This document shows, one piece after another, positions 7,844 to 18,241 of a stretch of 64,000 nt of DNA. The stretch spans positions 151,510 through 215,509 of the forward strand of contig JADKBZ010000010.1 in NCBI GenBank assembly GCA_016714815.1, given 5' to 3'. The position numbers and the translations under genes are program-made. The notes beneath the pieces were generated by a model. That model was not told where the DNA came from. It saw only the letters and a program-made list of their open reading frames with translations, and did no database searches. The first letter of the stretch is position 1; each line of letters starts with the position of its first letter. This stretch comes from Holophagales bacterium. Lineage in GTDB: Bacteria > Acidobacteriota > Thermoanaerobaculia > UBA5066.

Positions 7844-9751
7844 ATGACACTGCGCAAGATCTTCACGCTCTACACCGTCTGCTTCCTGTCGGTCACCCTC
7901 CTCATCGGCATCGCCGAGAAGGCCTTCGGCCTCTCGAACATGTGGATCGGCTACCTCTTCATGGGGTTGTCGCTCGGAATCTACATCCTGATCGGCATCA
8001 TCACGAGGACGTCGAACGCCGACCAGTACTACGTCGCCGGCCGGAACGTCCCGGCCATCTACAACGGGATGGCGACCGGGTCCGACTGGATGTCGGCGGC
8101 GTCGTTCATCTCGATGGCCGGCACGCTCTCCATCCAGGGATTCTCCGGCCTGGCCTACATCATGTGATGGACGGGCGGCTATCTCCTCCTCGCGGTCCTC
8201 CTCGGGCCGTACCTGAGACAGTTCGGCGCGTACACCATCCCCGACTTCCTGGGCGCCAGGTACGAAGGGAACGCGGCGCGGATCATCGGCGTCGTCGCCG
8301 CGATCACCTGCTCGTTCACCTACCTCATCGCGCAGGTGACGGGCGTCGGCCTGATCGTCTCCCGCTTCATCGGCCTCGACTTCAAGGTCGGCTGCTTCGT
8401 CGGCCTGATCGGCGTCCTCTTCTGCTCCGTCCTCGGCGGCATGAAGTCGGTCACGTGGACGCAGGTCGCCCAGTACATCATTCTGATCCTCAGCTACCTC
8501 GTCCCGGTCGTCTACCTCTCGTTCCGGCTCTTCACCGTTCCGGTTCCGCAGCTCACGTACGGCAGCCTCCTCCAGTCGAACAGCACGAAGGCGATCGCCA
8601 TCGCGAACGACCCGCAGGAGCAGGCGACCCGGGCGCTCTGGAAGGCCGACTCCGACGCGGTCGCGGAGAAGCTGAAGGGCGCCACCGGCGCCGCGAAGGA
8701 GAAGCTGACCGCCGAAAAGAAGCAGCTCGACGCGCAGGCGACGTCCCCGGCGAAGGAAGGCGCCACCGTCGAGAACTACCTCCAGGTGCCGGTCGGGAAC
8801 AAGATGTGGAACTTCCTCGCCCTCACGTTCTGCCTCATGGTCGGAACGGCCGGGCTCCCCCACATCCTGACGCGCTACTACACGACCCCGTCGGTCCGCG
8901 AGGCGCGAACCTCCGTGGGCTGGTCGCTCTTCTTCATCTTCCTCCTCTACTTCACGGCGCCCGCCTACGCAGCCTTCGCGAGGAACGCCGTCTTCACGAA
9001 CCTGGTCGGCTCCTCGGTCGACAAGCTCCCGGCCTGGGTCAACCTCTGGCAGCCGGCCGGGCTCTTCACGATCGTCGACAAGCTGAAGGACGGCGTCGTC
9101 CAGCTCGCCGACTTCGTCGTCAAATCGTCCGACTTCGTCGTCCTTGCGACTCCCGAGATCGCCGGGCTTCCATTCGTGATCACCGGCCTCGTCATGGCCG
9201 GGGGCCTGGCGGCCGCCCTGTCCACCGCCGACGGCCTCCTCCTCACGATCTCCAACGGCATCTCCCACGACCTCTACTACAACGTCATCAACAAGAACGC
9301 GACGCTCACGAAGCGCCTGATCATCACCAAGGTCCTTCTCGTGGTGACGGCCCTCATCGCGGCGTGGGTCGCGACGGCCCGGCTCGGGATCATCGTCGAG
9401 ATGGTCGCCTGGGCCTTCAGCCTCGCGGCGGCCTCGTTCTTCCCGGTCCTCGTCCTCGGCATCTGGTGGAAGCGCGCAAACCGCCCCGGCGCGGTCGCCG
9501 GGATGCTCGCCGGCTTCGGCCTGACGCTCTACTACCTGATCGGGAGCCGGTTCTTCGGCGTCTCCTGGTTCGGTACGAACACCGTCGCCTGCGGAGTCTT
9601 CGGAGTCCCGGTCAACTTCCTCGTCACGATCGTCGTCTCCCTGATGACCGCCCCGCCCTCTCAGGCGGTCCAGGACCTCGTCACCTCCGTCCGCTACCCG
9701 AAGTCGGGCCAGGCCGTCCAGGCCCGGGTCTCCTTCGGCGCCGAGAGCTGA
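7844..9751 (+). pseudogene. Sodium:solute symporter (acetate-permease-like) with an in-frame TGA
   Basis: The frame is that of a 635-residue SSSF-family symporter of the DUF4212-linked, ActP-related subgroup, but codon 108 (8165-8167) is TGA. The flanking peptide reads GLAYIM-stop-WTGGYLL, where relatives have glycine (YIMGWTGG), so one change from GGA to TGA explains it. The frame continues intact to 9751 with many membrane helices and a charged insert near residues 265-310. Possible explanations are a sequencing error, a real nonsense mutation or, least likely, recoding. Context (acs, DUF4212) suggests acetate or another short acid as substrate. Confidence 0.8.
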
Positions 9752-9774
9752 GGATCCTCTTTCCGTTTCTCCAG

Positions 9775-9813
9775 AGAGGGGGGAGCCCGGCGGGCTCCCC
9801 CCTCTTCTTTCTT
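9775..9813 (+). terminator. Rho-independent terminator after the symporter
   Basis: AGAGGGGGGAGCCC (9775-9788), a GGC loop, and the exact complement (9792-9805) are followed by a pyrimidine/T-rich tail. It should end the porin-DUF4212-symporter transcript and separates it from the two-component genes. Confidence 0.85.
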
Positions 9814-9846
9814 GCGCCGCCCCGCAGCTGACGGAGAATCCACCGG

Positions 9847-10113
9847 ATGGACACGACCTCGACGAAGCTCGTTCTGCTGATCCGTTTCGTCGCCTTCCTC
9901 GCCTTCTCCTACCTCCTTCTCGACCTCCTCGTTTCCCGGATCGTGAAGAACGAATCGAGCAAGATCCGGGGTTTCTTCGCCCTGATCGCCTCCCCGCTGA
10001 CCCGTCCCGTCCGTTCCTTCCTCCCGCCGTCGGCGACCGACGACCAGGTCCGCCTCGCCTCGCTCGGCCTCGTCGGCCTGGTGTGGGCCATCGTCGTCCT
10101 CGCGTCCCGATGA
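9847..10113 (+). CDS. Small membrane protein, weakly YggT-like
   Basis: An 88-residue protein with one hydrophobic segment at residues 8-28 and another at the C-terminus (LASLGLVGLVWAIVVLA), linked by a conserved-looking SPLTRPVRSFLPP loop. I do not recognise it firmly; the PLTRPVR-type loop is reminiscent of YggT. Its stop overlaps the kinase start as ATGA, so it is co-translated with the two-component system. Confidence 0.6.
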   Translation: MDTTSTKLVLLIRFVAFLAFSYLLLDLLVSRIVKNESSKIRGFFALIASPLTRPVRSFLPPSATDDQVRLASLGLVGLVWAIVVLASR

Positions 10114-11579
10114 GGGCGGGCGACCTCTTTCACCGGCTCAGCCTGACGGCCCGTCTGGGCTTCGCCTTCACCGCGATTCTCGCGGCCGCGGCCGTCGCCC
10201 AGACCGTCCTCTACTACCGGTTCCAGGACCAGATGCTCAGCGAGGCCGACGCCTCGTACAAGACCCTCGCCACGGCGATCCAGGCCGCCGCCACGCGGAT
10301 CGGCCCGGGCGGCTCGAAGGACCCGAAGGCGCTGGCGGACTTCCGGGAGCAGCTGAAGGCGAAGGGGGTCCGCGAGATCCGGATCCGGCAGGGAGGGCAC
10401 CTCCTCTCGGAGTCGCCGGAGCCCGAGATCCCTCAGCCCCCGAAGAGGAAGCCGTCGGGCCGCCCCGTGCTCCAGGACATCGAGATCGAGGGGGTCGTCG
10501 GGGAAGGGGTCCGGGCGGGCGAGATCGTCGTCCCGCTCGTCATCGAGCGCCGCTACCTCGGGCAGGTGACGATCAAGTACTCGCTCGAGAACCTCCGCGC
10601 CGAGCTGGCCGACAACTTCCGGAGCGGCCTCTACGCCCTTCTCGGCGTCTTCGGGCTCGGCCTCGTCGTCATCCTCGTCGTCACCCGCAACGCGACGCGC
10701 CCCGTCGAGGCCGTGGCCGAGGCCGCGGCGCGGGTCGCCGACGGGCACCTCGACGTCGTCGTCCCCGTCGACCGCGCCGACGAGATCGGGCAGCTCGCCG
10801 TCGCCTTCAACCGGATGACGTCGGCGCTGCGCGAGCGGCAGGACCTCCTCGCCCGCCTCGCGGCCGCGGAGAAGAGGGCCGAGATCGGCCACCTCGCCGC
10901 GGGCCTGGCCCACGAGATCAAGAACCCTCTCAATGCCCTGTCCCTCGGCCTCGACGTCCTGAAGCGCCGCCACCGGCCCGCCGACGAGGCGGCCGCCGCC
11001 GACCAGGCCGAACGGATCGAGGCCCTCAGGGGGGAGATCAACCGGCTCGCGGCGCTCATCAACAGCTTCCTCGCCTTCGGCCGGCCCCTTTCCCTCACGA
11101 TCGTCCCCGTCGACGCGGTCACACTCGTTCGCGACACGCTCGGGGAGCTCTCGGAAACGGCGGAACAGGCCCGGGTGACCATCGAGACCGACCTGCCGGA
11201 CGGGATCCCTCGCATCCCCGCCGACAGCTCTCTCCTGAAGTCCGCCGTCTGGAACCTGGCGCAGAACGGCATCCAGACGATGGAGCGGGAAGGGGGGCGG
11301 CTCCGGGTGTCGGCCCACCTCGCCGCCGGGTCGCCCGAGGAGGGGCCGCGCCTCGTCTTCACGTTCGAGGACGAGGGCCCCGGCATCGAGCCGGCCCACC
11401 TCGTGCGCCTCTTCGAGCCCTGGTTCTCCACGAAGGAGGGGGGCGTGGGGCTCGGCCTGGCGATGGTGAAACGGATCATCGAGGAGCACGGCGGCCGGGT
11501 GGAGGCGGGGAACCGCGACGGGGCGCGCGGGGCCGTCTTCCGCCTCCGGCTCGCCCTCGCGCCGCCCCCTTCGGAGTAA
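10110..11579 (+). CDS. Membrane sensor histidine kinase
   Basis: A 489-residue kinase. An N-terminal membrane helix (residues about 15-35), a periplasmic stretch and a second helix (YALLGVFGLGLVVILVV) are followed by HAMP (EAAARVADGHLDVVVP), the phosphoacceptor helix LAHEIKNPLNALSLGLDVL with the His near residue 267, and an ATPase domain with EDEGPGI and GLGLAM. The chosen start is the ATG in ATGA overlapping the upstream stop. It pairs with the sigma-54 regulator 9 bp downstream. The signal is unknown; position suggests control of the acetate uptake genes. Confidence 0.9.
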   Translation: MRAGDLFHRLSLTARLGFAFTAILAAAAVAQTVLYYRFQDQMLSEADASYKTLATAIQAAATRIGPGGSKDPKALADFREQLKAKGVREIRIRQGGHLLSESPEPEIPQPPKRKPSGRPVLQDIEIEGVVGEGVRAGEIVVPLVIERRYLGQVTIKYSLENLRAELADNFRSGLYALLGVFGLGLVVILVVTRNATRPVEAVAEAAARVADGHLDVVVPVDRADEIGQLAVAFNRMTSALRERQDLLARLAAAEKRAEIGHLAAGLAHEIKNPLNALSLGLDVLKRRHRPADEAAAADQAERIEALRGEINRLAALINSFLAFGRPLSLTIVPVDAVTLVRDTLGELSETAEQARVTIETDLPDGIPRIPADSSLLKSAVWNLAQNGIQTMEREGGRLRVSAHLAAGSPEEGPRLVFTFEDEGPGIEPAHLVRLFEPWFSTKEGGVGLGLAMVKRIIEEHGGRVEAGNRDGARGAVFRLRLALAPPPSE

Positions 11580-11588
11580 CCTCTCCCC

Positions 11589-12969
11589 GTGAACGAACGC
11601 ACTCCGCGCGCGACCCTCCTCGTCGTGGACGACGAGAAGCACCAGCGCGAATCCCTCCAGATGATCCTCGAGGACGAGGGGTACCGCGTGATGGCCGCGG
11701 CCGACGGCCGGCAGGCGCTGGCCCTCGCGGGCGAGACGCACCCCGAGGTCGTCCTCACCGACCTGAAGATGCCCGGCCTCTCCGGCATGGACGTCGTCCG
11801 CGCCCTGTCCGAGTCGCCTCTTCCGCCCCGCGTCATCCTCATCACCGCGCACGGCTCCGTCGATCGGGCCCGCGAGGCGCACCGGCTCGGCGCCTTCGAC
11901 TACATGAGCAAGCCGGTCGTCGCCGACGAGCTTCTCTTCCGCGTCGAGCGCGCCCTCGAGAGCCACCGGCTCGCCGAGAAGGCGCTCCGCCTCGAACGGC
12001 GCCTCAAGGGAGACGGCCTGGAGACGGCGGTCGGCGAGAGCGCCGCGATGCGCGAGGTCTTCCGCCTCGTCGAGAAGATCGCCCCGACGCAGTCGACCGT
12101 CCTCGTGAGGGGCGAGTCGGGCACCGGCAAGGAGCTCGTCGCCCGCGCGATCCACTCGCGCTCCGGCCGTTCGGGCAAGCCCTTCCACGCGATCAACTGC
12201 GCCGCCATCCCCGAGAACCTCCTCGAGAGCGAGCTCTTCGGGCACGAGGGGGAGCTTCACCGGGGCCGACGCGCGAAAGGCCGGCCTCTTCGAGGCCGCC
12301 TCCGGCTCGACCCTCTTCCTCGACGAGATCGGCGACCTCTCGCTCCCGCTGCAGGGGAAGATCCTTCGCGCCCTTCAGGAGCGCGAGGTGCGGCGCGTGG
12401 GCGGCAACGAGACGATCCCCGTCGACGTCCGCGTCGTCACCGCCACGAACCGAGACCTCGAGGCGATGATGAAGGCGGGGCAGTTCCGCGAGGACCTCTT
12501 CTACCGCCTCAACGTCATCCCCATCGTCCTGCCGCCCCTGCGCGAGCGGTCCAGCGACATCCCGGCCCTCGTCCACCGCTTCCTGGAGAAGGCGAACGCC
12601 ACGCACGGCACCGGCGTCGCGGAGATCGACCCGGGCGTCCTCGACCTCCTCGTCCGCCACCCCTGGCCCGGCAACATCCGGCAGCTGGAGAGCGTCGTCG
12701 AGCGGGCCGTCCTCCTCTGCGAAGGGTCGGTCGTGAAGCCCTCGGACCTCCCGATCGAGATCCGCCTGCAGACGGCCCCCGCGGCCCGCCCCTACGGCTT
12801 CGAGATTCCTCCGGAGGGAATCGACATCGAGGAGCTGGAACGGCAGCTGATCGTCCAGGCGATGGAGCGCTCGGGCTGGGTCATCGCGAAGGCCGCGCGC
12901 TTTCTCGGCCTCACCTACCGGACGCTCCAGTACCGGCTCGAGAAGTTCGGAATCAAGAAACCCGCCTGA
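11589..12969 (+). CDS. Sigma-54-dependent response regulator (NtrC/AtoC type), frameshifted
   Basis: The receiver domain (VVDDE, phosphoacceptor in VLTDLKMPG near residue 57), AAA+ domain (Walker A GESGTGKE) and a C-terminal Fis-type helix-turn-helix (AAKFLGL-like) are all present, about 460 residues in total. The frame breaks at 12249-12250: FGHE is followed by a single base and then GSFTGA in the +1 frame, so two bases of the usual Lys codon of the GAFTGA loop are missing. The rest is clean to 12969. A sequencing error is likely, since nothing else is damaged. Targets would be sigma-54 promoters, which I did not find nearby. Confidence 0.85.
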
Positions 12970-12976
12970 TCCGGGG

Positions 12977-14539
12977 ATGGAGACGCAGACGGTGGAGATG
13001 ACCTACAGACCCTCGACCCTCGGAGAGCTCGTGGAAGCCGGGTACCGGCACCGCTCCGTGAGGAACGAGATGCGCGAGAACCTCCTCGCGATGCTCGCCC
13101 GCGGGGAGAACCCCTTCCCCGGGATCCTCGGCTACGACCGGACGGTCGTCCCCGCCCTCGTCAACGCCGTCCTGGCCCGGCACGACCTGATCCTCCTCGG
13201 ACTGCGCGGCCAGGCCAAGACGCGCATCCTGCGCGCCCTCGTGAACCTCCTCGACGAGGAGACGCCCGTCATCGCCGGCTCCGAGCTGAACGAGTCCCCC
13301 TTCGCGCCGTTCACGAAGTACGCCCGGAGCCTGGCCGTCACGGCGGGCGACGACGTCCCCGTCAACTGGCTCCCCCGCGCCGCGCGCTACCGCGAGAAGC
13401 TCGCGACGCCCGACGTGACGATCGCCGACCTGATCGGCGACGTCGACCCGGTGAAGGCGGCCACGCTGAAGAAGACGTTCGCGGACGAGGAGGTGATCCA
13501 CTACGGGATCATTCCCCGGACGAACCGCGGCATCTTCGCCATCAACGAGCTTCCCGACCTCGCCCCGCGCATCCAGGTCGGCCTCCTGAACATCCTCGAG
13601 GAGCGCGACCTGCAGATCCGCGGCTTCCCGGTGCGGATCCCGCTCGACGTCGTGATGGTCTTCTCGGCGAACCCGGAGGACTACACGAACCGCGGCAACA
13701 TCATCACGCCGCTGAAGGACCGGATCGCCTCGCAGATCCTCACGCACTACCCGCGCGACGTCGCCACCGCGAGGGCGATCACCGACCAGGAATCGTGGAG
13801 CGAGCGGGAGCTCGACGGCGTCGAGGTGCGGCTCCCCGACTCCTTCAAAACGCTCGTCGAGGAGGTCGCCTTCGCCGCCCGCCGGAGCGACCTCGTCGAC
13901 CAGGCCTCGGGCGTCTCGGCCCGGATGCCGATCGCGATGCGCGAGCTCCTCGTCTCGAACCTGGAGCGCCGCGCCGTCCTCACCGGCGAGAAGGTCGTCG
14001 CGCCGCGCCTCGTCGACCTCTTCGCGACGCTCCCGGCCATCACCGGCAAGGTGGAGATGGTCTTCGAGGGAGAGCAGCAGGGGGCCGAGATCGTCGCCCG
14101 CAGGCTGATCGGGGACGCGGTGAAGGCCCTCTTCGACGCGACCTTCCCTCCCGTCGACGGCCCCCGCGCCCGGGGCGACCGCGCGCGCCGCCGCGAGCCG
14201 GACGAGGACGAGGCCGGCCCGTTCGGCCGCGAGCGGAACCCGCCGCCCATCGCCGGCCCGTACGGGCCCGTCGTCAACCACTTCCGGAGCGAACGGAAGC
14301 TCGTCCTCTCCGACGAGACGCCCTTCGGCAGGCACCTCGCCGGCCTCGACGCCGTCGACGGCCTCGCCGAGCTCGTCGCCTCGCACGCGAAGCCTTCGGA
14401 CGACTTCGAGCGCGCGTTCCTGATGGAGCTCGTCCTCGAGGGGCTCGTCCTCAGCCTCCGGATCGCGCGCGAGGACCTCGACTCGACCGTCACCTACGCC
14501 GAGATGGCCCGGATGAACCTGATGAGGGGCCGGGGCTAG
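12977..14539 (+). CDS. MoxR/ChlI-type AAA+ ATPase
   Basis: A 520-residue ATPase of the magnesium-chelatase-I/MoxR group. The P-loop is slightly degenerate (GLRGQAKT), with FAINELPDL as Walker B region and the sensor [12 protein letters not shown]. The C-terminal third carries a low-complexity Arg/Pro-rich linker (residues about 395-430). Such ATPases work with CoxE/VWA-domain proteins to remodel or insert cofactors into partner enzymes. The probable VWA partner is at 17069-18157, separated by two opposite-strand genes. It begins 8 bp after the response regulator. Confidence 0.85.
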   Translation: METQTVEMTYRPSTLGELVEAGYRHRSVRNEMRENLLAMLARGENPFPGILGYDRTVVPALVNAVLARHDLILLGLRGQAKTRILRALVNLLDEETPVIAGSELNESPFAPFTKYARSLAVTAGDDVPVNWLPRAARYREKLATPDVTIADLIGDVDPVKAATLKKTFADEEVIHYGIIPRTNRGIFAINELPDLAPRIQVGLLNILEERDLQIRGFPVRIPLDVVMVFSANPEDYTNRGNIITPLKDRIASQILTHYPRDVATARAITDQESWSERELDGVEVRLPDSFKTLVEEVAFAARRSDLVDQASGVSARMPIAMRELLVSNLERRAVLTGEKVVAPRLVDLFATLPAITGKVEMVFEGEQQGAEIVARRLIGDAVKALFDATFPPVDGPRARGDRARRREPDEDEAGPFGRERNPPPIAGPYGPVVNHFRSERKLVLSDETPFGRHLAGLDAVDGLAELVASHAKPSDDFERAFLMELVLEGLVLSLRIAREDLDSTVTYAEMARMNLMRGRG

Positions 14540-15497
14540 AGACCGGGGGCCGCAGCCCCCGTCCACTTGATTCTCGCCGCGGGGTAGTAGCGGGACTTGC
14601 CGCTGCGCGAGCGAAAGACGACCGAGACGTCCACCTCGTTCGGCAGACCGTCGGGCAGGGGGACGACCGCTTCGTAGCCTGCCGTGCTGCAGTCCCCCAT
14701 CTCCGGGATCGCCGCCGCGACGTCGGGCCTCGGCACGCGGCGGAACGAGGAGGGGCGGACCTCTCCGCCCCGGACGAGGACCGTGACGAGGAGGTCTTCC
14801 CCCGGCTCGCGAGCCCAGCCCCGGACGGTCAGGTCTCCCCGGACCTCCTGCCCCAGGATCGGCTCGTCCATGCTCCCGCGCAGGCGAACGTCGTTCGTCC
14901 AGGGGGTCGGGACGTCGAGGTCCACTTTCGCTCCGAGAGGGGGAGGCAGGGTCACTTCGAAGACGACCAGGTCGAGCCGCCGGGAGTGCGAGAAAAACGC
15001 CAGCGAAAGAGGCGTCCGGCTCTTCACGGGGAAGCCGAAGCGCGCCAGGGCCGATTCCGCCGCCGGAGCGTCTTCCGCGAAGGCGAGCGAGCGGCCCGCA
15101 AGGCCGCGATCCGCGGCGAGCGCCGCGTCCAGACGCCTCATGTTCAGCGGGAGCGCGAGGTAGTCCGCGACGAGGAGCCCGATCATCGGAGCGTCCCGGT
15201 CGAGGAGGGTCATGATGCCGTTCACCTTGTGCATCGCGTCGACCCAGACGAGGTTCGAGGGGAAGAGCTTCCGCTCTTCCGGCGTGAGGTAGGCGCGCAG
15301 GTCGCGATCGCGGAGGAAGTGGAGGGCCTCCCTCGCCGCGTCGGCGGGCACGTGGAACAGGGTGGGCCGGCCGCTCCAGTCGGTCCGGAGCGCGAGGTAG
15401 GCGCCCCGGGCGGACTGCGCCGCGAACAGGACGAGCAGGACGCCCGCGACGACGCGCGGCGCCCGTCCCGGGCGGAATCCGGGACCAGCCGCTTCAT
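14536..15497 (-). CDS. Unrecognised secreted or membrane-anchored protein, probably frameshifted
   Basis: The clear part is about 290 residues with no family I recognise (contains LRAYLTPEERKLFPSNLVWVD and a C-terminal beta-rich segment ending [10 protein letters not shown]). An ATG at 15497 overlaps the stop of the membrane protein upstream as ATGA, but that frame (MKRLVPDSARDGRR) must shift near 15450-15480 to reach the hydrophobic segment VVAGVLLVLFAAQSARGAYLALR. This and the upstream gene could be one glycosyltransferase-like protein split by an indel, with this part as the soluble domain. Confidence 0.5.
14544..14561. terminator. Hairpin at the convergent gene ends
   Basis: CGGGGGC, loop CGCA, GCCCCCG, located where the MoxR-type gene and the opposite-strand gene meet and inside the last codons of the latter. 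There is no T-run, so a terminator role in either direction is only plausible. Confidence 0.4.
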
Positions 15498-16716
15498 CGG
15501 AAGCGGCGCCTGCGAGCCGGGGCGACGAGGAGGGCGAGGACGAGCCCGCCGAGGAGCTCCGCGAACAGTCCGTACCGGTGATATCCGGTGCCCAGGCTCC
15601 AGAGGACTCCCCCGAGGAGGGCGATGGCGGAGATCGAACGCAGGAACGGGTCCTTCCGGAAGGCGACGAGCGTCGCCAGCGCCGCCAGCCAGCCGAGCGC
15701 GAGCCGCCCCGACGTGACGCCGAACTCGGAGAGCCGTTCCGGGCGCAGCGCGGAGAGCGCCGGCCAGACGAGCGCCTGCAACGGGGAGGTGGGCCCCCAT
15801 CGCAGGTCCTTGATGTTGAACTCCGGGAAGAGGGGCGACTTGAAGAGCTCGTTGAAGTAGGGGAAGACGGGGTTCCCCGTCGTCCCCAGGAGGAGGAGGA
15901 CGTGCGGGGCCACGGGAAGCGCCGCGGCCACGAGGCCCGCCGCCGAGGCCCCGAGCACCGCGGCCATTCCCGGCCTTCCCTCCCGCGGGCCGAGCCAGCG
16001 GACGAGGGCGACGAGCGCCACGGGGACCACGAAGACGAGGTTCGTCAGCTTGAGCGCCACCGCGGTGCCCAGCAGCAGGCCCAGGATCGCCGTCCTCCGG
16101 TGGAGGGGCCGGTCCTGCCGGGGAGCCTCCGTGGCGATCCGCGTCGCCTCGAGGAGGAGGGGCAGGGAGAGGAGGTCGACCATGTAGCCCGAGACTTCCC
16201 AGAGCATCCCCTCCGTCGCCACGGCGAGGAGCACCGCCACGGCCCGGGCCCTCTCGTTCCTCACGTGCGGCGCGAGGAGCCGCCAGAGCAGCTCGGCGGT
16301 CCAGACGAGCGCGAGCGCGCAGGCGATGGTGCCGCCCCGGTAGCCCAGGACGGCCCGGAACATCGCAGTCACGAGGTCGGCTGCCGGGTTCAGGTAGGGG
16401 AAGAAGAACGGGTAGAAGTCTCCGGGAGGAAAGATGGGGCCCCAGAGTCCCCGCTCCCCGTGCATCAGGTGGTAGTTGAGGACGTCGTAGCCGATGTCGA
16501 CGCGGGACGCGCGCAGAGCCCAGAAGGCGAGGACCGGAACGGCCACCGTCAGCCAGAAGACGAGCGGCGGGGACGGCCTCTCCGGCGCGCTCCGGCGGAC
16601 GAGCGCCACCGCCACGAGCCCGGCGGCCGCCGAGAGGACGACGGGGAGGATCCTTCCCGGCATCAGCCAGAGGGCCTGACGCACGATCGCCGCGCAGAAC
16701 GCGAAGGCGAAGAGCT
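15494..16716 (-). CDS. Multi-pass membrane protein, GT-C glycosyltransferase-like; 5' end lost in poly-G
   Basis: About 408 residues with roughly ten transmembrane helices. An early acidic loop SRVDIGYDVLNYHLMHGE resembles the catalytic first loop of GT-C lipid-linked sugar transferases, though no sequence family can be named with certainty. The reading frame runs into a poly-C (minus strand) tract at 16717, so the true start is not determinable. A candidate N-terminus (MPADSVKGRIV) lies on the far side at about 16935. The last codons overlap the next gene's ATG. Confidence 0.6.
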
Positions 16717-16825
<109 letters not shown>

Positions 16826-17068
16826 GGGCCGGCGCCCGCCGCCGCTTCGAGGCGCGGGAGCCCGGCAAGCGGGCCCTTTCCGTTCCTGGTTTGGACGAGT
16901 GCGACGATTCGTCCCTTCACGCTGTCCGCAGGCATGCCGATCCTCCGCCCGGGAATGGCGGACGGGTCGCACATTCCCGGGGGGAGTGTAGACGCGACCC
17001 CGGACCTCGTGGAAAGGGGTCTTCACCGCAGCCCGAATCGCGGGGCGCAGTCGTAGGATCTGACGAGC

Positions 17069-18157
17069 ATGGACGTCCGCTACGGCGAGCTGCCCCTCGA
17101 CCTCCTCCGCGCGCTCTTCACCTTCGAGGAGCTGAAGAGGCTCTTCCTCGACCTCGTCACCCGGCTCGGGGGGGACGTGGAGGAGGTGATGGAGACGATG
17201 CGGCGGCTGCAGGAGCGGGGGATCCTCGACCCGGCCCTCGACCTCGACGACTTCCTCTCCGCCCTCGAGGAGAAGGGGATCGTCGGCCCGGACGGCAGCG
17301 GCGCCCTCGCCCTGGCGGCGAGCGGCGAGCGGCAGCTCCGGCGCGCCGCCTTCGAGGAGATCTTCTCGTCGCTTCAGAAGTCGGGGAATGGCCTCCACTC
17401 GCTCCCGCGGGCGGGCTCCGGCACCGAGCTCCTCGACGAGACGCGCCCCTGGGAATTCGGCGACGACCTCTCCCGCCTCGACGGCATCCGGACCCTGACG
17501 AACGCCGCCCGGCGCGACCCCGAAACCCTCGCGCTCGCGCCGGAAGACTTCGAGGTCCACGAGGTGGAGCACGGCTCGGCCTGCGCCACCGCCATCGCCA
17601 TCGACATCTCCCACTCGATGATCCTCTACGGCGAGGACCGCTTCACCCCCGCCAAGAAGGTGGCCCTCGCGCTGACCGAGCTGATCCTCTCGAAATACCC
17701 GAAAGACACGATCGACGTCGTCCTCTTCGGTGACGATGCCGTCCAGGTACCGATCGATTCGCTCTCGAAGGCCCAGGTCGGCCCGTTCCACACGAACACG
17801 AAGGCGGGGCTCGCCCTCTGCCGGGGCATCCTCCAGGGGCGCCGCTCGCGCAACCGGCAGCTCTTCCTCATCACCGACGGCAAGCCGTCGTGCATCCGCG
17901 AGAACGGCCAGCTCTACAAGAACCCGTTCGGCCTCGACCTGAAGATCGTCAACCGGACGCTCGACGAGGCGGAGCGCTGCCGGCGCGATGGAATCCAGCT
18001 GACGACCTTCATGCTCGCCACCGACCCGGGTCTCATGGACTTCGTCGACACGCTGACGAAGGTCGCCCGCGGGCGCGCCTACTACGCCACCGGCAGCGAC
18101 CTCGCCTCGTTCGTCTTCCAGGACTACATAAGGAACCGCCGCAAGCTGTTCAGGTAG
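17069..18157 (+). CDS. VWA-domain protein, CoxE-like partner of a MoxR ATPase
   Basis: A 362-residue protein. The C-terminal half is a von Willebrand A domain with a complete MIDAS: DISHSM (near residue 180), a threonine in HTNTKAG, and ITDGKPS. The N-terminal half is charged and helical. Proteins of this kind form a chelatase-like complex with a MoxR/ChlI ATPase, most probably the one at 12977-14539. The gene stands alone after the poly-G region, and its stop meets the MBL gene convergently. Confidence 0.82.
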   Translation: MDVRYGELPLDLLRALFTFEELKRLFLDLVTRLGGDVEEVMETMRRLQERGILDPALDLDDFLSALEEKGIVGPDGSGALALAASGERQLRRAAFEEIFSSLQKSGNGLHSLPRAGSGTELLDETRPWEFGDDLSRLDGIRTLTNAARRDPETLALAPEDFEVHEVEHGSACATAIAIDISHSMILYGEDRFTPAKKVALALTELILSKYPKDTIDVVLFGDDAVQVPIDSLSKAQVGPFHTNTKAGLALCRGILQGRRSRNRQLFLITDGKPSCIRENGQLYKNPFGLDLKIVNRTLDEAERCRRDGIQLTTFMLATDPGLMDFVDTLTKVARGRAYYATGSDLASFVFQDYIRNRRKLFR

Positions 18158-18161
18158 TGAT

Positions 18162-18206
18162 TGCGGGGGAACCAGGGCCTGCCGGCCCGCCGCCGGTTCC
18201 CCCGCA
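18162..18206. terminator. Bidirectional stem between convergent genes
   Basis: TGCGGGGGAACC (18162-18173) pairs with GGTTCCCCCGCA (18195-18206) across a GC-rich loop, directly after the VWA stop and before the MBL stop. The long stem is suited to ending both transcripts, although no clear T-tract follows. Confidence 0.6.
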
Positions 18207-18241
18207 CCCCCTCCGAGCGGGCCAAGGACCTGCGATCGCCT

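Noticed and set aside
8165..8167. Selenocysteine or other UGA recoding in the symporter
   Set aside because: The position is glycine in relatives, there is no redox context, and no obvious recoding hairpin follows.
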